Shown here piece by piece: positions 50,793 through 59,111 of a stretch of 64,000 nucleotides of DNA. Made by a program: the position numbers and the translations under genes. The number at the start of each line of letters is the position of its first letter. Within the stretch, counting starts at the first letter, position 1. The notes below the pieces were generated by a model. It saw only the letters and a list, made by a program, of their open reading frames with translations, did no database searches and was not told the origin of the DNA. Source of the stretch: Desulfobacteraceae bacterium UBA2174 (GTDB taxonomy: Bacteria; Desulfobacterota; Desulfobacteria; Desulfobacterales; UBA2174); the NCBI GenBank assembly GCA_002327445.1, contig DCWA01000023.1:174637-238636 (forward strand), given 5' to 3'.

Positions 50793-53624
50793 TCAGGGGG
50801 CAAGCCGTTTTTCAAGCTGGTCGATGAGCCGGTCGCGCTTTTCCATGATCTCGTCTTCCACCTTGAAGATCTCCTGCCTCTGCCGGCGCTGCCGGCGCTC
50901 CATCCGTTGGAGTTTTTCCTGAATGCCGTGCTGTTCGTCAAGCGTCACCGCCTGCCGGGCCTGGCGCCGCAAGGCCTTGATCTGCTCCTTGGTGTCCGCA
51001 AGGGCCTTTTCGGCGGCAAGCACCATGTCGTCGGCCCACTTGTCGAGTTTTTCGCGGGCTTCGTGGAAATGTTTGCTGTTTTGCTCCAGGGACCGGCTGA
51101 CGGTGGCGCCGGCATGGCGTTCGGCTTCGGCGGCCAGCCGCTGGGACTCGGGCGTCCCGATGCGGCCGTCACCGCCCACCCGGCCGCCGCACAGAAAAAT
51201 TTTTTCCATGATTTCCTGATCGAGGGCCGCACCGTCATCAGCGAAACCGGAAAAAAGAAGATACTCTTGACGGTCGTAGGAATCAATCGTCAAACGGTTG
51301 AGCACCAGCCAGCCGCGAAGACCGCGCAGCGCCTCTACCGCCGCCACCCGGGTCGGATGACGGGATACGTCAAAGACAACCTCCGCGGCCGGTGTTTCGA
51401 TACCCTTGGCCTGTTGGATAACATGCTCGCCCAGAGGATGGGACAGCCGGTAGAGGAAACCGCCGGAGTCGTCGGCGCGGGCCGGGCCGGTGGGGGGTGC
51501 CTTGGTGATGAGGTGGTAACGGCCGCCGGGGATGTCCTCCCGCGGAGGGCGTCGGAGGTCGAAAGCGACAGCGGCCTCATCGAAGCGAGCCCGGTCCGCC
51601 AGCATGAAGCGGGTCAAGGACCAGAAGCGCCGTCCGACGTGATCGAGCCGGGCCTTGGCGTCGGCAAGTTGAAGGCGCAGCCGCTGGTGCACGTCTTCAT
51701 CGAAGTGCTCGAAAAGGATGCGCCGGGTCTTGTCGAGACGCGAGCGGATCTGCTCGTCCATCTCGGCCTGAAGCGCCCGGAAGGCATCATCGATGGCTTC
51801 CGGGGTGCGGCATTCCTGGTAGATGGCCAGGATGCGCTTTTCGAAGTCCACGCCGGATTCGATGCTGCCGAGCACCTCGTCGGAGGCACCGAATACCCCG
51901 CTGAAAAGGTTGAATTTCTCCGTCAACAGCTCAAGGACGCGCTGGTCCGCCGCGTTGCGCTCGTTGAGGAAATTGATGACCACCACGTCGTGCTTCTGCC
52001 CGTAGCGGTGGCAGCGGCCGATGCGCTGCTCGATGCGCTGGGGGTTCCACGGCAGATCGTAGTTGACCACCAGGGAGCAGAACTGGAGGTTGATGCCCTC
52101 CGCCCCGGCCTCGGTGGCTAAAAAAATCGTGGCGTGGTCACGGAAGTGTTCGATCAAGGCCGTGCGCAGGTCCACTGCCCGCGAACCGGACACGCGACCC
52201 GTTTCACGGTTGCGTTCGACCCATCGGGCGTAGATAGCCGTGGCCTCGGGGCCGGCGTTGGTACCGTTGAAGAGCACCACCAGGCCCCGGTAGCCGCGGG
52301 ATTCAAGAAAGCCCTTGAGGTATTCCTGGGTCCGGCGCGACTCGGTGAAGACAATTGCCTTGCGAGGCGCCCCGGTGGACGACATCTGTTTAAATCCGAT
52401 CTCAAGGGCTTTGAGCAGGGTCTGGGATTTGGTATCCACGCCGATGCGCCGGGCCTGTTCGGCCAGGCGACGCAACGCCTCGATTTCCTCGCGCAGCTTG
52501 CTCCGATCTATTGGCGCAGGGGTCTCGGCGGCCGTTTCCTCCTCACCGAGGATTTCGTCCAGAAGATCGTCCTCGATCTCCTCGTTCTCGATGATCTGCA
52601 CGACGAGGTCGGGGTCGCTCTGCCGGCGCTCGTCGCGCAGCGACTCCAGGCGCCGGCGCAGGATGTCCAGGGTGGCTGCGATCGCCGGCGACGACGACGC
52701 CAACAGCTTGCGAAGGATGAGCGCTGTCAGATGGCGCTGGCGCCGCGGCAAGGCATAGCTGTCCTCACGCTGCAGGAATCCGGACACCGACTCGTAGAGG
52801 GTCTGCTCGGCATCCGTCGGCCGAAACGGCCGGGTGATCGCGCGGCGTTCGGTGTAGCGGATGTATTCCGTGACCTGGTTGCGAAGGGTGCGCTTGCAAA
52901 ATGGGGCCAAACGTTCTCTCAAGGCATCCAGATCGCCGCCGACACCGGCGTATTGGGACCGGAATGCGTTGAGGTCGCCGAAAAGCCGTTCGTCGATCAA
53001 TACGGAAAGCCCGTAAAGCTCCAGCAGGGAATTTTGCAGCGGCGTGGCGGTCAGCAGCAGCTTGCGGCAGTCTTCCGTGGCCCAGCGGATGCCCTGCCCG
53101 ACCTTGTTGCTCGGCCGGTAGGCGTTGCGCAGCTTATGGGCTTCGTCGATGACCACCAGGTCCCAGGGGTTGGAGCGAAGCGCTTCCCGCAGGGCGTTGG
53201 CGAAATGAAACGATAAAACTATGATCTCAGTCGGTTGAAATGGATCTCGCCCTTCTCGCCGGGCCTCCCGGTGCGCCTTGGCATCCAGAACGACGACGGG
53301 CAGATTGAACTTTTCCTGGATCTCCAGAGCCCACTGCTTGCGGATGGACGCCGGGCAGATCACCAGCAAACGGCGACGGCGCTCGGCCCAGTATTGGCAC
53401 AAAACGATACCCGCCTCGATTGTCTTGCCGAGGCCCACCTCGTCGGCCAAGACAACACCCTTGGAAAGCGGGGATTGCAGCGCGAAAAGCGCCGCCTCGA
53501 TCTGATGGGGATTCAGATCCACGGCGGCATCAAAGAGCGCCATGGACAGGCGGTCGAGTCCGGCCGGCGCGCGGCGGGTGAGATCGAAAGCGAAATACTT
53601 GGCGTGATAGGGGGTCAGGTCCAT
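50793..53624 (-). CDS. SNF2-family helicase / translocase
   Basis: A 943-aa HepA-like SNF2 protein. ADEVGLGKTIEAGIVLCQYW (from about residue 58) is motif I, VIDEAHKLRNAYRPSNKVGQ (about 158) the DEAH box, TATPLQNSLLELYGL motif III; WNPQRIEQRIGRCHRYGQ the late Q-R-x-G-R helicase motif. The rest contains long charged helices near the C-terminus. Placed before Mod and Res, it is likely part of the same restriction system. The N-terminus exists again in damaged form at 61924-62331. A G10 homopolymer lies upstream on its coding strand. Confidence 0.9.
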   Translation of the reverse strand: MDLTPYHAKYFAFDLTRRAPAGLDRLSMALFDAAVDLNPHQIEAALFALQSPLSKGVVLADEVGLGKTIEAGIVLCQYWAERRRRLLVICPASIRKQWALEIQEKFNLPVVVLDAKAHREARREGRDPFQPTEIIVLSFHFANALREALRSNPWDLVVIDEAHKLRNAYRPSNKVGQGIRWATEDCRKLLLTATPLQNSLLELYGLSVLIDERLFGDLNAFRSQYAGVGGDLDALRERLAPFCKRTLRNQVTEYIRYTERRAITRPFRPTDAEQTLYESVSGFLQREDSYALPRRQRHLTALILRKLLASSSPAIAATLDILRRRLESLRDERRQSDPDLVVQIIENEEIEDDLLDEILGEEETAAETPAPIDRSKLREEIEALRRLAEQARRIGVDTKSQTLLKALEIGFKQMSSTGAPRKAIVFTESRRTQEYLKGFLESRGYRGLVVLFNGTNAGPEATAIYARWVERNRETGRVSGSRAVDLRTALIEHFRDHATIFLATEAGAEGINLQFCSLVVNYDLPWNPQRIEQRIGRCHRYGQKHDVVVINFLNERNAADQRVLELLTEKFNLFSGVFGASDEVLGSIESGVDFEKRILAIYQECRTPEAIDDAFRALQAEMDEQIRSRLDKTRRILFEHFDEDVHQRLRLQLADAKARLDHVGRRFWSLTRFMLADRARFDEAAVAFDLRRPPREDIPGGRYHLITKAPPTGPARADDSGGFLYRLSHPLGEHVIQQAKGIETPAAEVVFDVSRHPTRVAAVEALRGLRGWLVLNRLTIDSYDRQEYLLFSGFADDGAALDQEIMEKIFLCGGRVGGDGRIGTPESQRLAAEAERHAGATVSRSLEQNSKHFHEAREKLDKWADDMVLAAEKALADTKEQIKALRRQARQAVTLDEQHGIQEKLQRMERRQRRQRQEIFKVEDEIMEKRDRLIDQLEKRLAP

Positions 53625-53697
53625 CGGGTCGGTCCGGGGAGGCTCACAGGATGTACACTGAGGACATGGACCCCGGATCGAGTCCGGCCTCCTTCCG

Positions 53698-53745
53698 TCA
53701 TTCCATCTTCTGGGTCAGCCAAATCTTTTCATCCGCATAAACGGC
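53698..53745 (-). pseudogene. Fragment of a RhuM-like gene
   Basis: On the minus strand the frame reads VYADEKIWLTQKM and stops after one further codon. The string resembles the conserved N-terminal part of RhuM-family proteins, as in the RhuM gene at 35985-37043 (LQDETVWLTQPMM). It is too short to be a gene. Confidence 0.45.
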
Positions 53746-53749
53746 CTCG

Positions 53750-53759
53750 CCCCCCCCCC
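53750..53759. repeat. Ten-C homopolymer run (G10 on the SNF2 coding strand)
   Basis: The tract lies 126-135 nt upstream of the SNF2 start. Runs of this length are prone to slippage, and they regulate phase-variable restriction systems in other bacteria. Confidence 0.6.
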
Positions 53760-53850
53760 TTTGCCGCTGGCTGCGACAAAGGTAAGGTGAACCCCGACGT
53801 TCTGAAGAAAGTGAACCGAACCTTCTTCGGCGACCTGCGCCATGCGGCTT

Positions 53851-54975
53851 TTAAGGCTCAGAGATTGAATTGACAAAGCAGGTGGGCCTGCTACCGCCCC
53901 TTTTCAGCTCGCGGTCGCACACAATGCAGGTGCCCGTGCGTCTACTGCCTTGTTGACGCTTCGCTACTGCCGTTTCGACCTGACCGCCCACATCCTTCCC
54001 CCCCAACATGTCTGAGAGGGCCGCGACCATCACTTCCCTCGGCATGGTGTACATCAGTCCTCGCGCACCCTCATAGGAGCAGTTCAGCGCAGCAAGAGCC
54101 TGCCCCCAACGTAAGGCTCGGACTACTGCCTTTTGGCATCTGGCCAGATTCGGCAAGCGGTCTCGGTCGGAGAGCAAAGCGTGAACGAATCCGGCGGAAC
54201 ACCAGTCGCCACTTCCAGCAGCATCTCGGAGTCGCGGAGCGGGAACTGCGGGCAACTCCTCTTCATGAACAGTATCCCGGCCTTGTCGAATCGTAACCCT
54301 CAATCCCGAACTGCCACGGGTTTCTATCTCTACAGGGACTTCCGCATCAGTGGCGGCGTCGCGCACACCGGACAGTCGCTCGTTGGAATACTTGAAAACG
54401 TGGCACGCACGAAGGCACCTGGCAAACAGGCCAGGGTCTTTTATCCCGGAAGGCTCAAATACGACAAGCGCCCCGTTCTGTCTCGTACGAATGGCAATTT
54501 CAAGGTTCGCCGGAGCAACCCGATCAAAGTAAAACAACGAGGCAGATGGCATCGACGTGACGAACTCGCCGATGTCCCGCTGAATCAACGGACGATAGCC
54601 TGCAGTACGAGCGCCACACTCAGGACAGATTCGGCTGAACCGGTGCTTTGCGGCTCCTTGTCGGTTAAATACGATATCCTGAAAAACGATCGGAGTTTGC
54701 GCAGTTGTCTCTCGCAGCAGGAACCGCGTGTCGACCGACCAGTACTCCAAATCCTTAATTATCTCACGGCCGGGCTGGTCATCACCAATACGAGCTATCG
54801 GGGCGGATTTCCAGCCAAGATATGCCAGAATCGCCAGAACGTTGCCGCAGGAACCGCCTGCAAAGCGCCGTTCCGTAGTGTGCCCGTTGATCGACCGCAC
54901 GATATCCAGTGCGACAAAGCCAGCACCAAGGCACCACTCCTTGGCCATTCCTCTTAATCTATGTTGTCGGGGCAT
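53851..54975 (-). CDS. PfkB-type carbohydrate/nucleoside kinase, last gene of the six-gene operon
   Basis: A ribokinase-fold protein of 374 aa. GGSCGNVLAILAYLGWKSAPIARIG is the N-terminal sugar-binding signature and RDAAGSGDWCSAGF is the C-terminal motif with the catalytic Asp (GAGD in most members, AAGSGD here). The last 60 residues contain CxxC-type pairs (CIVCDRE) and are not part of the usual domain. The ATG at 54975 is favoured by GGAG 7-9 nt upstream; ATG 54948 is another option. It overlaps the upstream gene by 17 nt. Its substrate could be a sugar or nucleoside. Confidence 0.8.
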   Translation of the reverse strand: MPRQHRLRGMAKEWCLGAGFVALDIVRSINGHTTERRFAGGSCGNVLAILAYLGWKSAPIARIGDDQPGREIIKDLEYWSVDTRFLLRETTAQTPIVFQDIVFNRQGAAKHRFSRICPECGARTAGYRPLIQRDIGEFVTSMPSASLFYFDRVAPANLEIAIRTRQNGALVVFEPSGIKDPGLFARCLRACHVFKYSNERLSGVRDAATDAEVPVEIETRGSSGLRVTIRQGRDTVHEEELPAVPAPRLRDAAGSGDWCSAGFVHALLSDRDRLPNLARCQKAVVRALRWGQALAALNCSYEGARGLMYTMPREVMVAALSDMLGGKDVGGQVETAVAKRQQGSRRTGTCIVCDRELKRGGSRPTCFVNSISEP

Positions 54976-56116
54976 AACATTCTCCATACAACCATGCCGT
55001 GTAGTGCTCAGAGGTCGTTTCAGCCGGGACATGCCCGGTCAGGTTGTATCCTTGGGCGTCGACGTGACCGACACCCATGTCAATCCGATCATCCCCGCGA
55101 CGCCACCGCGACAGCTCATAGGCAGCAAGCAGAGCCCCTAAAGACAGGAGCTTCGACGACATGGCCGATACGACGGCTTTGCAGCCGCCAAGAGGGTGCA
55201 ATGCCTCTTGGTAGTGCAGCACAGACTTCATGATCTGTCGGTAGACTTCGAACGGATTAGTCTCTGCGGCATAGATAAAATTCTGAGGCTCTACACGGAG
55301 TTGATCAAAAAGCAGTTCACGATACTCCAGAACGATATCATCGGCGTTCCGGGGATTCCTTGCAGGCGAAGGTAACAGTGGACAGATCTCGTCGGGTTGA
55401 ACAAGCTCGTAGACGCGTTCAATCTGAAGGCGTTGGTTTTTTCCCATGAGTGGAATCCAAATGCGAGGTTGATCGCGGGTCGCTTCCAGTTCGAAACTAG
55501 CAGCAGCGAACCCGTGAAGAAATGTGGCTGCCTCATCGACGCCTTCGTCGACAATCTGGTTATCGCGCTCCGTCGAATGCGATACCACAACATGCAGGTT
55601 GGGATGACTTCGATCGTGCTGTTCTTGATCAAAGAGCGCAAGCATCTTTGCGAGCAGCGGGAAATAGAGGCCTCGAGGCAGGGCACTGATGTCTACGACA
55701 ACATCCGTGTAACTCAAGAACTCGCCAATGCTCAGGAACTCGTTGGTAATGCTCCGAGCTCCAATACGGCGGCCATCGTCCGAGAACATCCGGATCTTCC
55801 GTATCCCGATGTTACCTCGCTTGTTGAAGATGGACTGTAACCGAGAGCCGTTAGCATCCCGTAGTGCGCGATACTGCTGCGATGGCGATTGCGGCCCCTC
55901 GTCATACTCGATCACAACAGCGTCGCGTGTGCCATCCTTGCCGAGGCCGAGAATCGCGTCTGCGCAATCGCACATGCGGGTATCGAATCCGTGCCCCAAC
56001 ACGAATAGCATGTTCCTCCTCCTATCGGACAGGAACTCATCCCAGAACTTTGTGAAGTCAGCCCCTCTGCGGAGAAAGTAATCCCGCCATCGCCAAGGGG
56101 TCGTATCCTGGCTCAT
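54959..56116 (-). CDS. Uncharacterised 385-aa protein of the six-gene operon
   Basis: No family recognised. The N-terminal part reads NMLFVLGHGFDTRMCDCADA, a beta-strand followed by a Gly-rich turn as in Rossmann-like folds, then VVIEYDEGP and VVDISALPRGLYFPLLAK; later parts are helical. No signal or membrane segment. The start at 56116 overlaps the ATPase gene's stop by 4 nt; the longer ORF is ignored for that reason. Conserved context suggests it works with the PRTase and PfkB proteins. Confidence 0.72.
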   Translation of the reverse strand: MSQDTTPWRWRDYFLRRGADFTKFWDEFLSDRRRNMLFVLGHGFDTRMCDCADAILGLGKDGTRDAVVIEYDEGPQSPSQQYRALRDANGSRLQSIFNKRGNIGIRKIRMFSDDGRRIGARSITNEFLSIGEFLSYTDVVVDISALPRGLYFPLLAKMLALFDQEQHDRSHPNLHVVVSHSTERDNQIVDEGVDEAATFLHGFAAASFELEATRDQPRIWIPLMGKNQRLQIERVYELVQPDEICPLLPSPARNPRNADDIVLEYRELLFDQLRVEPQNFIYAAETNPFEVYRQIMKSVLHYQEALHPLGGCKAVVSAMSSKLLSLGALLAAYELSRWRRGDDRIDMGVGHVDAQGYNLTGHVPAETTSEHYTAWLYGECYAPTT

Positions 56117-58041
56117 AGTGGAAAACCATCTCCCCGCGGGGGCGTATAGCCATTTTCGAGCCAACCCACGAAATCGCCCAGATGCTTTTCACGAAAACCT
56201 CCATACTGAAGGGGCAGGCGATATTTCATGCATACGAGGCGGTTTAAATACAAGACCATGTACCGCCCCCCCTTGACCTTGTAATCGAGTGTTGCCTGGA
56301 AGACATTGTAGGCAAGCGTGGTGCCCAACATTTCGGCGAAACGATTGTATGCTGGATTCCTTCCAAGGAACTCTTTATCGAGAAGACGATCTCGGTCGGC
56401 CATGGAAATGGCGATACCGGTGACTCCCGGTGAGTATGGGGCATTGGGTCGGTAGGTCTCTTGGCGGCAGAATTGCCCCACTGCTTCGATGAATCGCAAG
56501 ACGTCTCTGCCGTTGGCCGCCCGCCGCGGTAGTTCCGAAAGCCGGGACTCAAAGGCATCTATCAGCAGTTTCTCTTGGCGCCGCGGCGAGATGACCGGGC
56601 TTCGTCGAAGAAGAGCAGCCCCAAGCGATTCCTCAAATAGATCTCCGGCCAGTCGAAGGAATTGCTCTATGTTGAACGATCCCAGGTTTGCCACGCAGGC
56701 GATTCCAAAGTAGTAGGGGATGCCGAATTCGTTGGCGACAAACAGATCCGCAGCTGCACGCACCGCTGAGTCCTCACGCTCCTCAAGCGTCTCCGTCGGA
56801 AGCTCGAAATCGAAAGTCAACTGCGACTTTCGAAGATCGCGCTCGATGAGGATTTCAAGCGCCCGCCATGAGACGAGCTTCTCACGCAGCGTGCCGTCAA
56901 ATTCGGCGCGTGAGCGCACCCATTCCCGGTACTTCCGGTGCGTGGCTACAAGTCTAGAAACCCGACCTTTGACGGTCTCCAGCGCTGAGAACAAGGTCGT
57001 CTCAAACTCAGCCGGATCGAGGCTGCTGTCAAGAGAAGTGGCAAACGATCCGGTCGTCCAGGTACCCGCTGCAACGTCGGACGCCATGCGAGCCCGTCGC
57101 TCGGCAATCCCAGTCGCAGCTGCTTCGAATCGACGCTTCCTCCAGGCATCCTCTAGATTGACGACCTCGGCATAGTCCCGACCCTCAAGTGCACCATTGG
57201 CAAGGAGTTCCTCACGCGACAACGCCTCAAGCCGCTCAGCAATCCATGTACTGGTCGCGCTTCGCTGCTCAAGAAGAGTTGATCTGAGCGTCTGCCGCTG
57301 CATGGCTGTCAATTTGTGGACGTCATCCAGGAGAACGAGCCACCGCTGGGCCGGAGGCACACCACCGACCTTGATCGCACCAGCATCCAGCAAGCGCAGA
57401 GAATGCAGGCAATCATGACCGGGCACAGCAAGGTTCCCAGAAGGCACAAGACTATCGATGGCGTCGCACACAGCTCGCTCGAGTTGCTCTGCCCAAGTTC
57501 GGGCATGGCCACCGTCGCAAGGAAGATTCAAGCCGGGAATCGGCGGGTCGTCTGGTAGCGCATCAATCGTTATGCACGATAGGTCATCAGGATAGCGACG
57601 ATGCTTGGCGACCAGTGCGCTCCGTAGGGCACCCATGACGACTCGGGCGTCCAGCAGCGCCAGGAAGAGCCGATTTGCGCGGACGTCTGGAAGTCCGAGG
57701 TCACTGAGAGCGGGGAAGGTCCGGCGCGAGGTCAACATGATTGCCAAGACCAGGATCCCGGCGTTGTCAACAACTTTCAGCGAGTGAGCCTTCGCAAAGA
57801 CATCCCGGTACGGATCTGAACTACGAAGCGCCAACAGGGCTTGCAAGACAGTTGGAGTAAAAAGCCTGAGCAACGACGTCTTACCGCCCCCGGGAGCGCT
57901 TCGGATGAACAAGGGCTTCCCCTTCGTTGCTCCGTCAGGCAGCAAGTCAAGAACCGCAGGCCCGAAAAGCCTCAGGAAGTCGGCATCCGTTTCGATGCTC
58001 TCCGCATACTGCAGCCGAAAGGGATTGCGCATGTCTCTCAT
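56113..58041 (-). CDS. P-loop ATPase (ORC/CDC6-like) of the six-gene operon
   Basis: A 642-aa protein with Walker A APGGGKTS (49-56) and Walker B WLVLLDDVHKL (about 235). The N-terminal ATPase and a long helical C-terminal part resemble the ORC-CDC6-like ATPases described next to PRTase-type genes in bacterial conflict systems; I recall this association and could not check it. Overlaps both neighbours by 4 nt (58038-58041 and 56113-56116). Confidence 0.78.
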   Translation of the reverse strand: MRDMRNPFRLQYAESIETDADFLRLFGPAVLDLLPDGATKGKPLFIRSAPGGGKTSLLRLFTPTVLQALLALRSSDPYRDVFAKAHSLKVVDNAGILVLAIMLTSRRTFPALSDLGLPDVRANRLFLALLDARVVMGALRSALVAKHRRYPDDLSCITIDALPDDPPIPGLNLPCDGGHARTWAEQLERAVCDAIDSLVPSGNLAVPGHDCLHSLRLLDAGAIKVGGVPPAQRWLVLLDDVHKLTAMQRQTLRSTLLEQRSATSTWIAERLEALSREELLANGALEGRDYAEVVNLEDAWRKRRFEAAATGIAERRARMASDVAAGTWTTGSFATSLDSSLDPAEFETTLFSALETVKGRVSRLVATHRKYREWVRSRAEFDGTLREKLVSWRALEILIERDLRKSQLTFDFELPTETLEEREDSAVRAAADLFVANEFGIPYYFGIACVANLGSFNIEQFLRLAGDLFEESLGAALLRRSPVISPRRQEKLLIDAFESRLSELPRRAANGRDVLRFIEAVGQFCRQETYRPNAPYSPGVTGIAISMADRDRLLDKEFLGRNPAYNRFAEMLGTTLAYNVFQATLDYKVKGGRYMVLYLNRLVCMKYRLPLQYGGFREKHLGDFVGWLENGYTPPRGDGFPL

Positions 58042-59111
58042 GCGTCCCCCTTGTGGCGACTGATCCGCGGGAACAGCGCTCTGACTGACGAGCGTTCCTC
58101 GGCCCAGAGGAGGAAGAGGGAGTTGTTCGGCGAGTTGTGGTGAAGAACCACAGGGAGGCCTCCCCCAGCGAACCCGAACTTCAAGTCGGTCCCCCCCTTC
58201 CGGGTATGATCATCCTCGATCGACGCGTCGTAATACTTCTCAGCGAGTACAGCGAATTCATCTGAGGATGTTATACGAATTCCTTCTTCAAGGGGCTGAA
58301 CGGCAGTGACCACGAACGAGGAAGCAGCCTTTCCCAGATACTCAGCCGCAGCGTTTCGAATGTGCTGGAGTGCAGTGTTGGTCGCAACATAGAGTGCGAC
58401 GATGATAAGAGTATCCGGCAATCGGACGAGAGCCTTCCAGGACTCGTCATGGCGTATGCGCGACAGAAACTTAGCGATCTTTCCAGTGAAAGCGCCGTTC
58501 TCTGGCAGGAAATAGCTGGTACCGCTTCCAGTGAAGTCATCGAGGAGAACAATCGCTTTAATGGCCGGCTGTCCATTAACAGGTTTGAATCTAACTGCGA
58601 GTTCCTCTGTTTTCTGCTGGGACAGTTCGTAGCTCTGGAAGATCTGCTCGTGGCTTAGGTCGCGGTTGGACCTCCTGAACAGGTCGATGCGTGCGCCATC
58701 GCTGAGGCCGAAAAAGAGCGACGATGCCTGGAGGGCTTTGAACGCATCCGTCGCGACAATGGCGCCAATGTGATACCGGCGCATGCCCGTAGCGGCGACG
58801 GCATGGTCGATCAGCAGCGGCCTGATGAAATCAGGGAAGGCAATGGCCGCGAAGTGGGCCATCTCTTCATGAGAGAAGAAAACCAGACGACTCTTGATGA
58901 ATTCATAGGCTGTTTGTCGCTCTGTCGCCTCCTGAAACTGCGCGAGCCACAAGGCGAGGCTCTCCACGAACCGCATCCCAGGAGAAAATTGCTGATAGCC
59001 GTCGTATTTGAGATCAGCAAGCGCTTGGAGAACGGGTCGCTCTTGAGCGACATCCCCAGGGTTCCACCCCATTACTTGCGCAAGAAGCCTTTCTGCAAGA
59101 AGCGCTCTCAT
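58038..59111 (-). CDS. Phosphoribosyltransferase-like protein (PRTase-CE-like)
   Basis: A 357-aa protein. AIKAIVLLDDFTGSGTSYFL (about residues 182-200) has the PRPP-loop pattern of type I phosphoribosyltransferases: hydrophobic strand, DD and the Gly-Ser-Gly-Thr loop. The first 170 residues are helical. The family resembles the PRTase-CE group that I remember from surveys of bacterial conflict systems. The substrate base is not known. Overlaps its neighbours by 4 nt on both sides. Confidence 0.78.
   Translation of the reverse strand: MRALLAERLLAQVMGWNPGDVAQERPVLQALADLKYDGYQQFSPGMRFVESLALWLAQFQEATERQTAYEFIKSRLVFFSHEEMAHFAAIAFPDFIRPLLIDHAVAATGMRRYHIGAIVATDAFKALQASSLFFGLSDGARIDLFRRSNRDLSHEQIFQSYELSQQKTEELAVRFKPVNGQPAIKAIVLLDDFTGSGTSYFLPENGAFTGKIAKFLSRIRHDESWKALVRLPDTLIIVALYVATNTALQHIRNAAAEYLGKAASSFVVTAVQPLEEGIRITSSDEFAVLAEKYYDASIEDDHTRKGGTDLKFGFAGGGLPVVLHHNSPNNSLFLLWAEERSSVRALFPRISRHKGDA

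Larger units (their letters stand above)
53625..53850. other. Gap between the SNF2 and PfkB-like genes
   Basis: 226 nt. It contains a RhuM-like remnant (53698-53745), a run of ten C (53750-53759) and no clear terminator. It should contain the SNF2 operon promoter. Confidence 0.5.
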
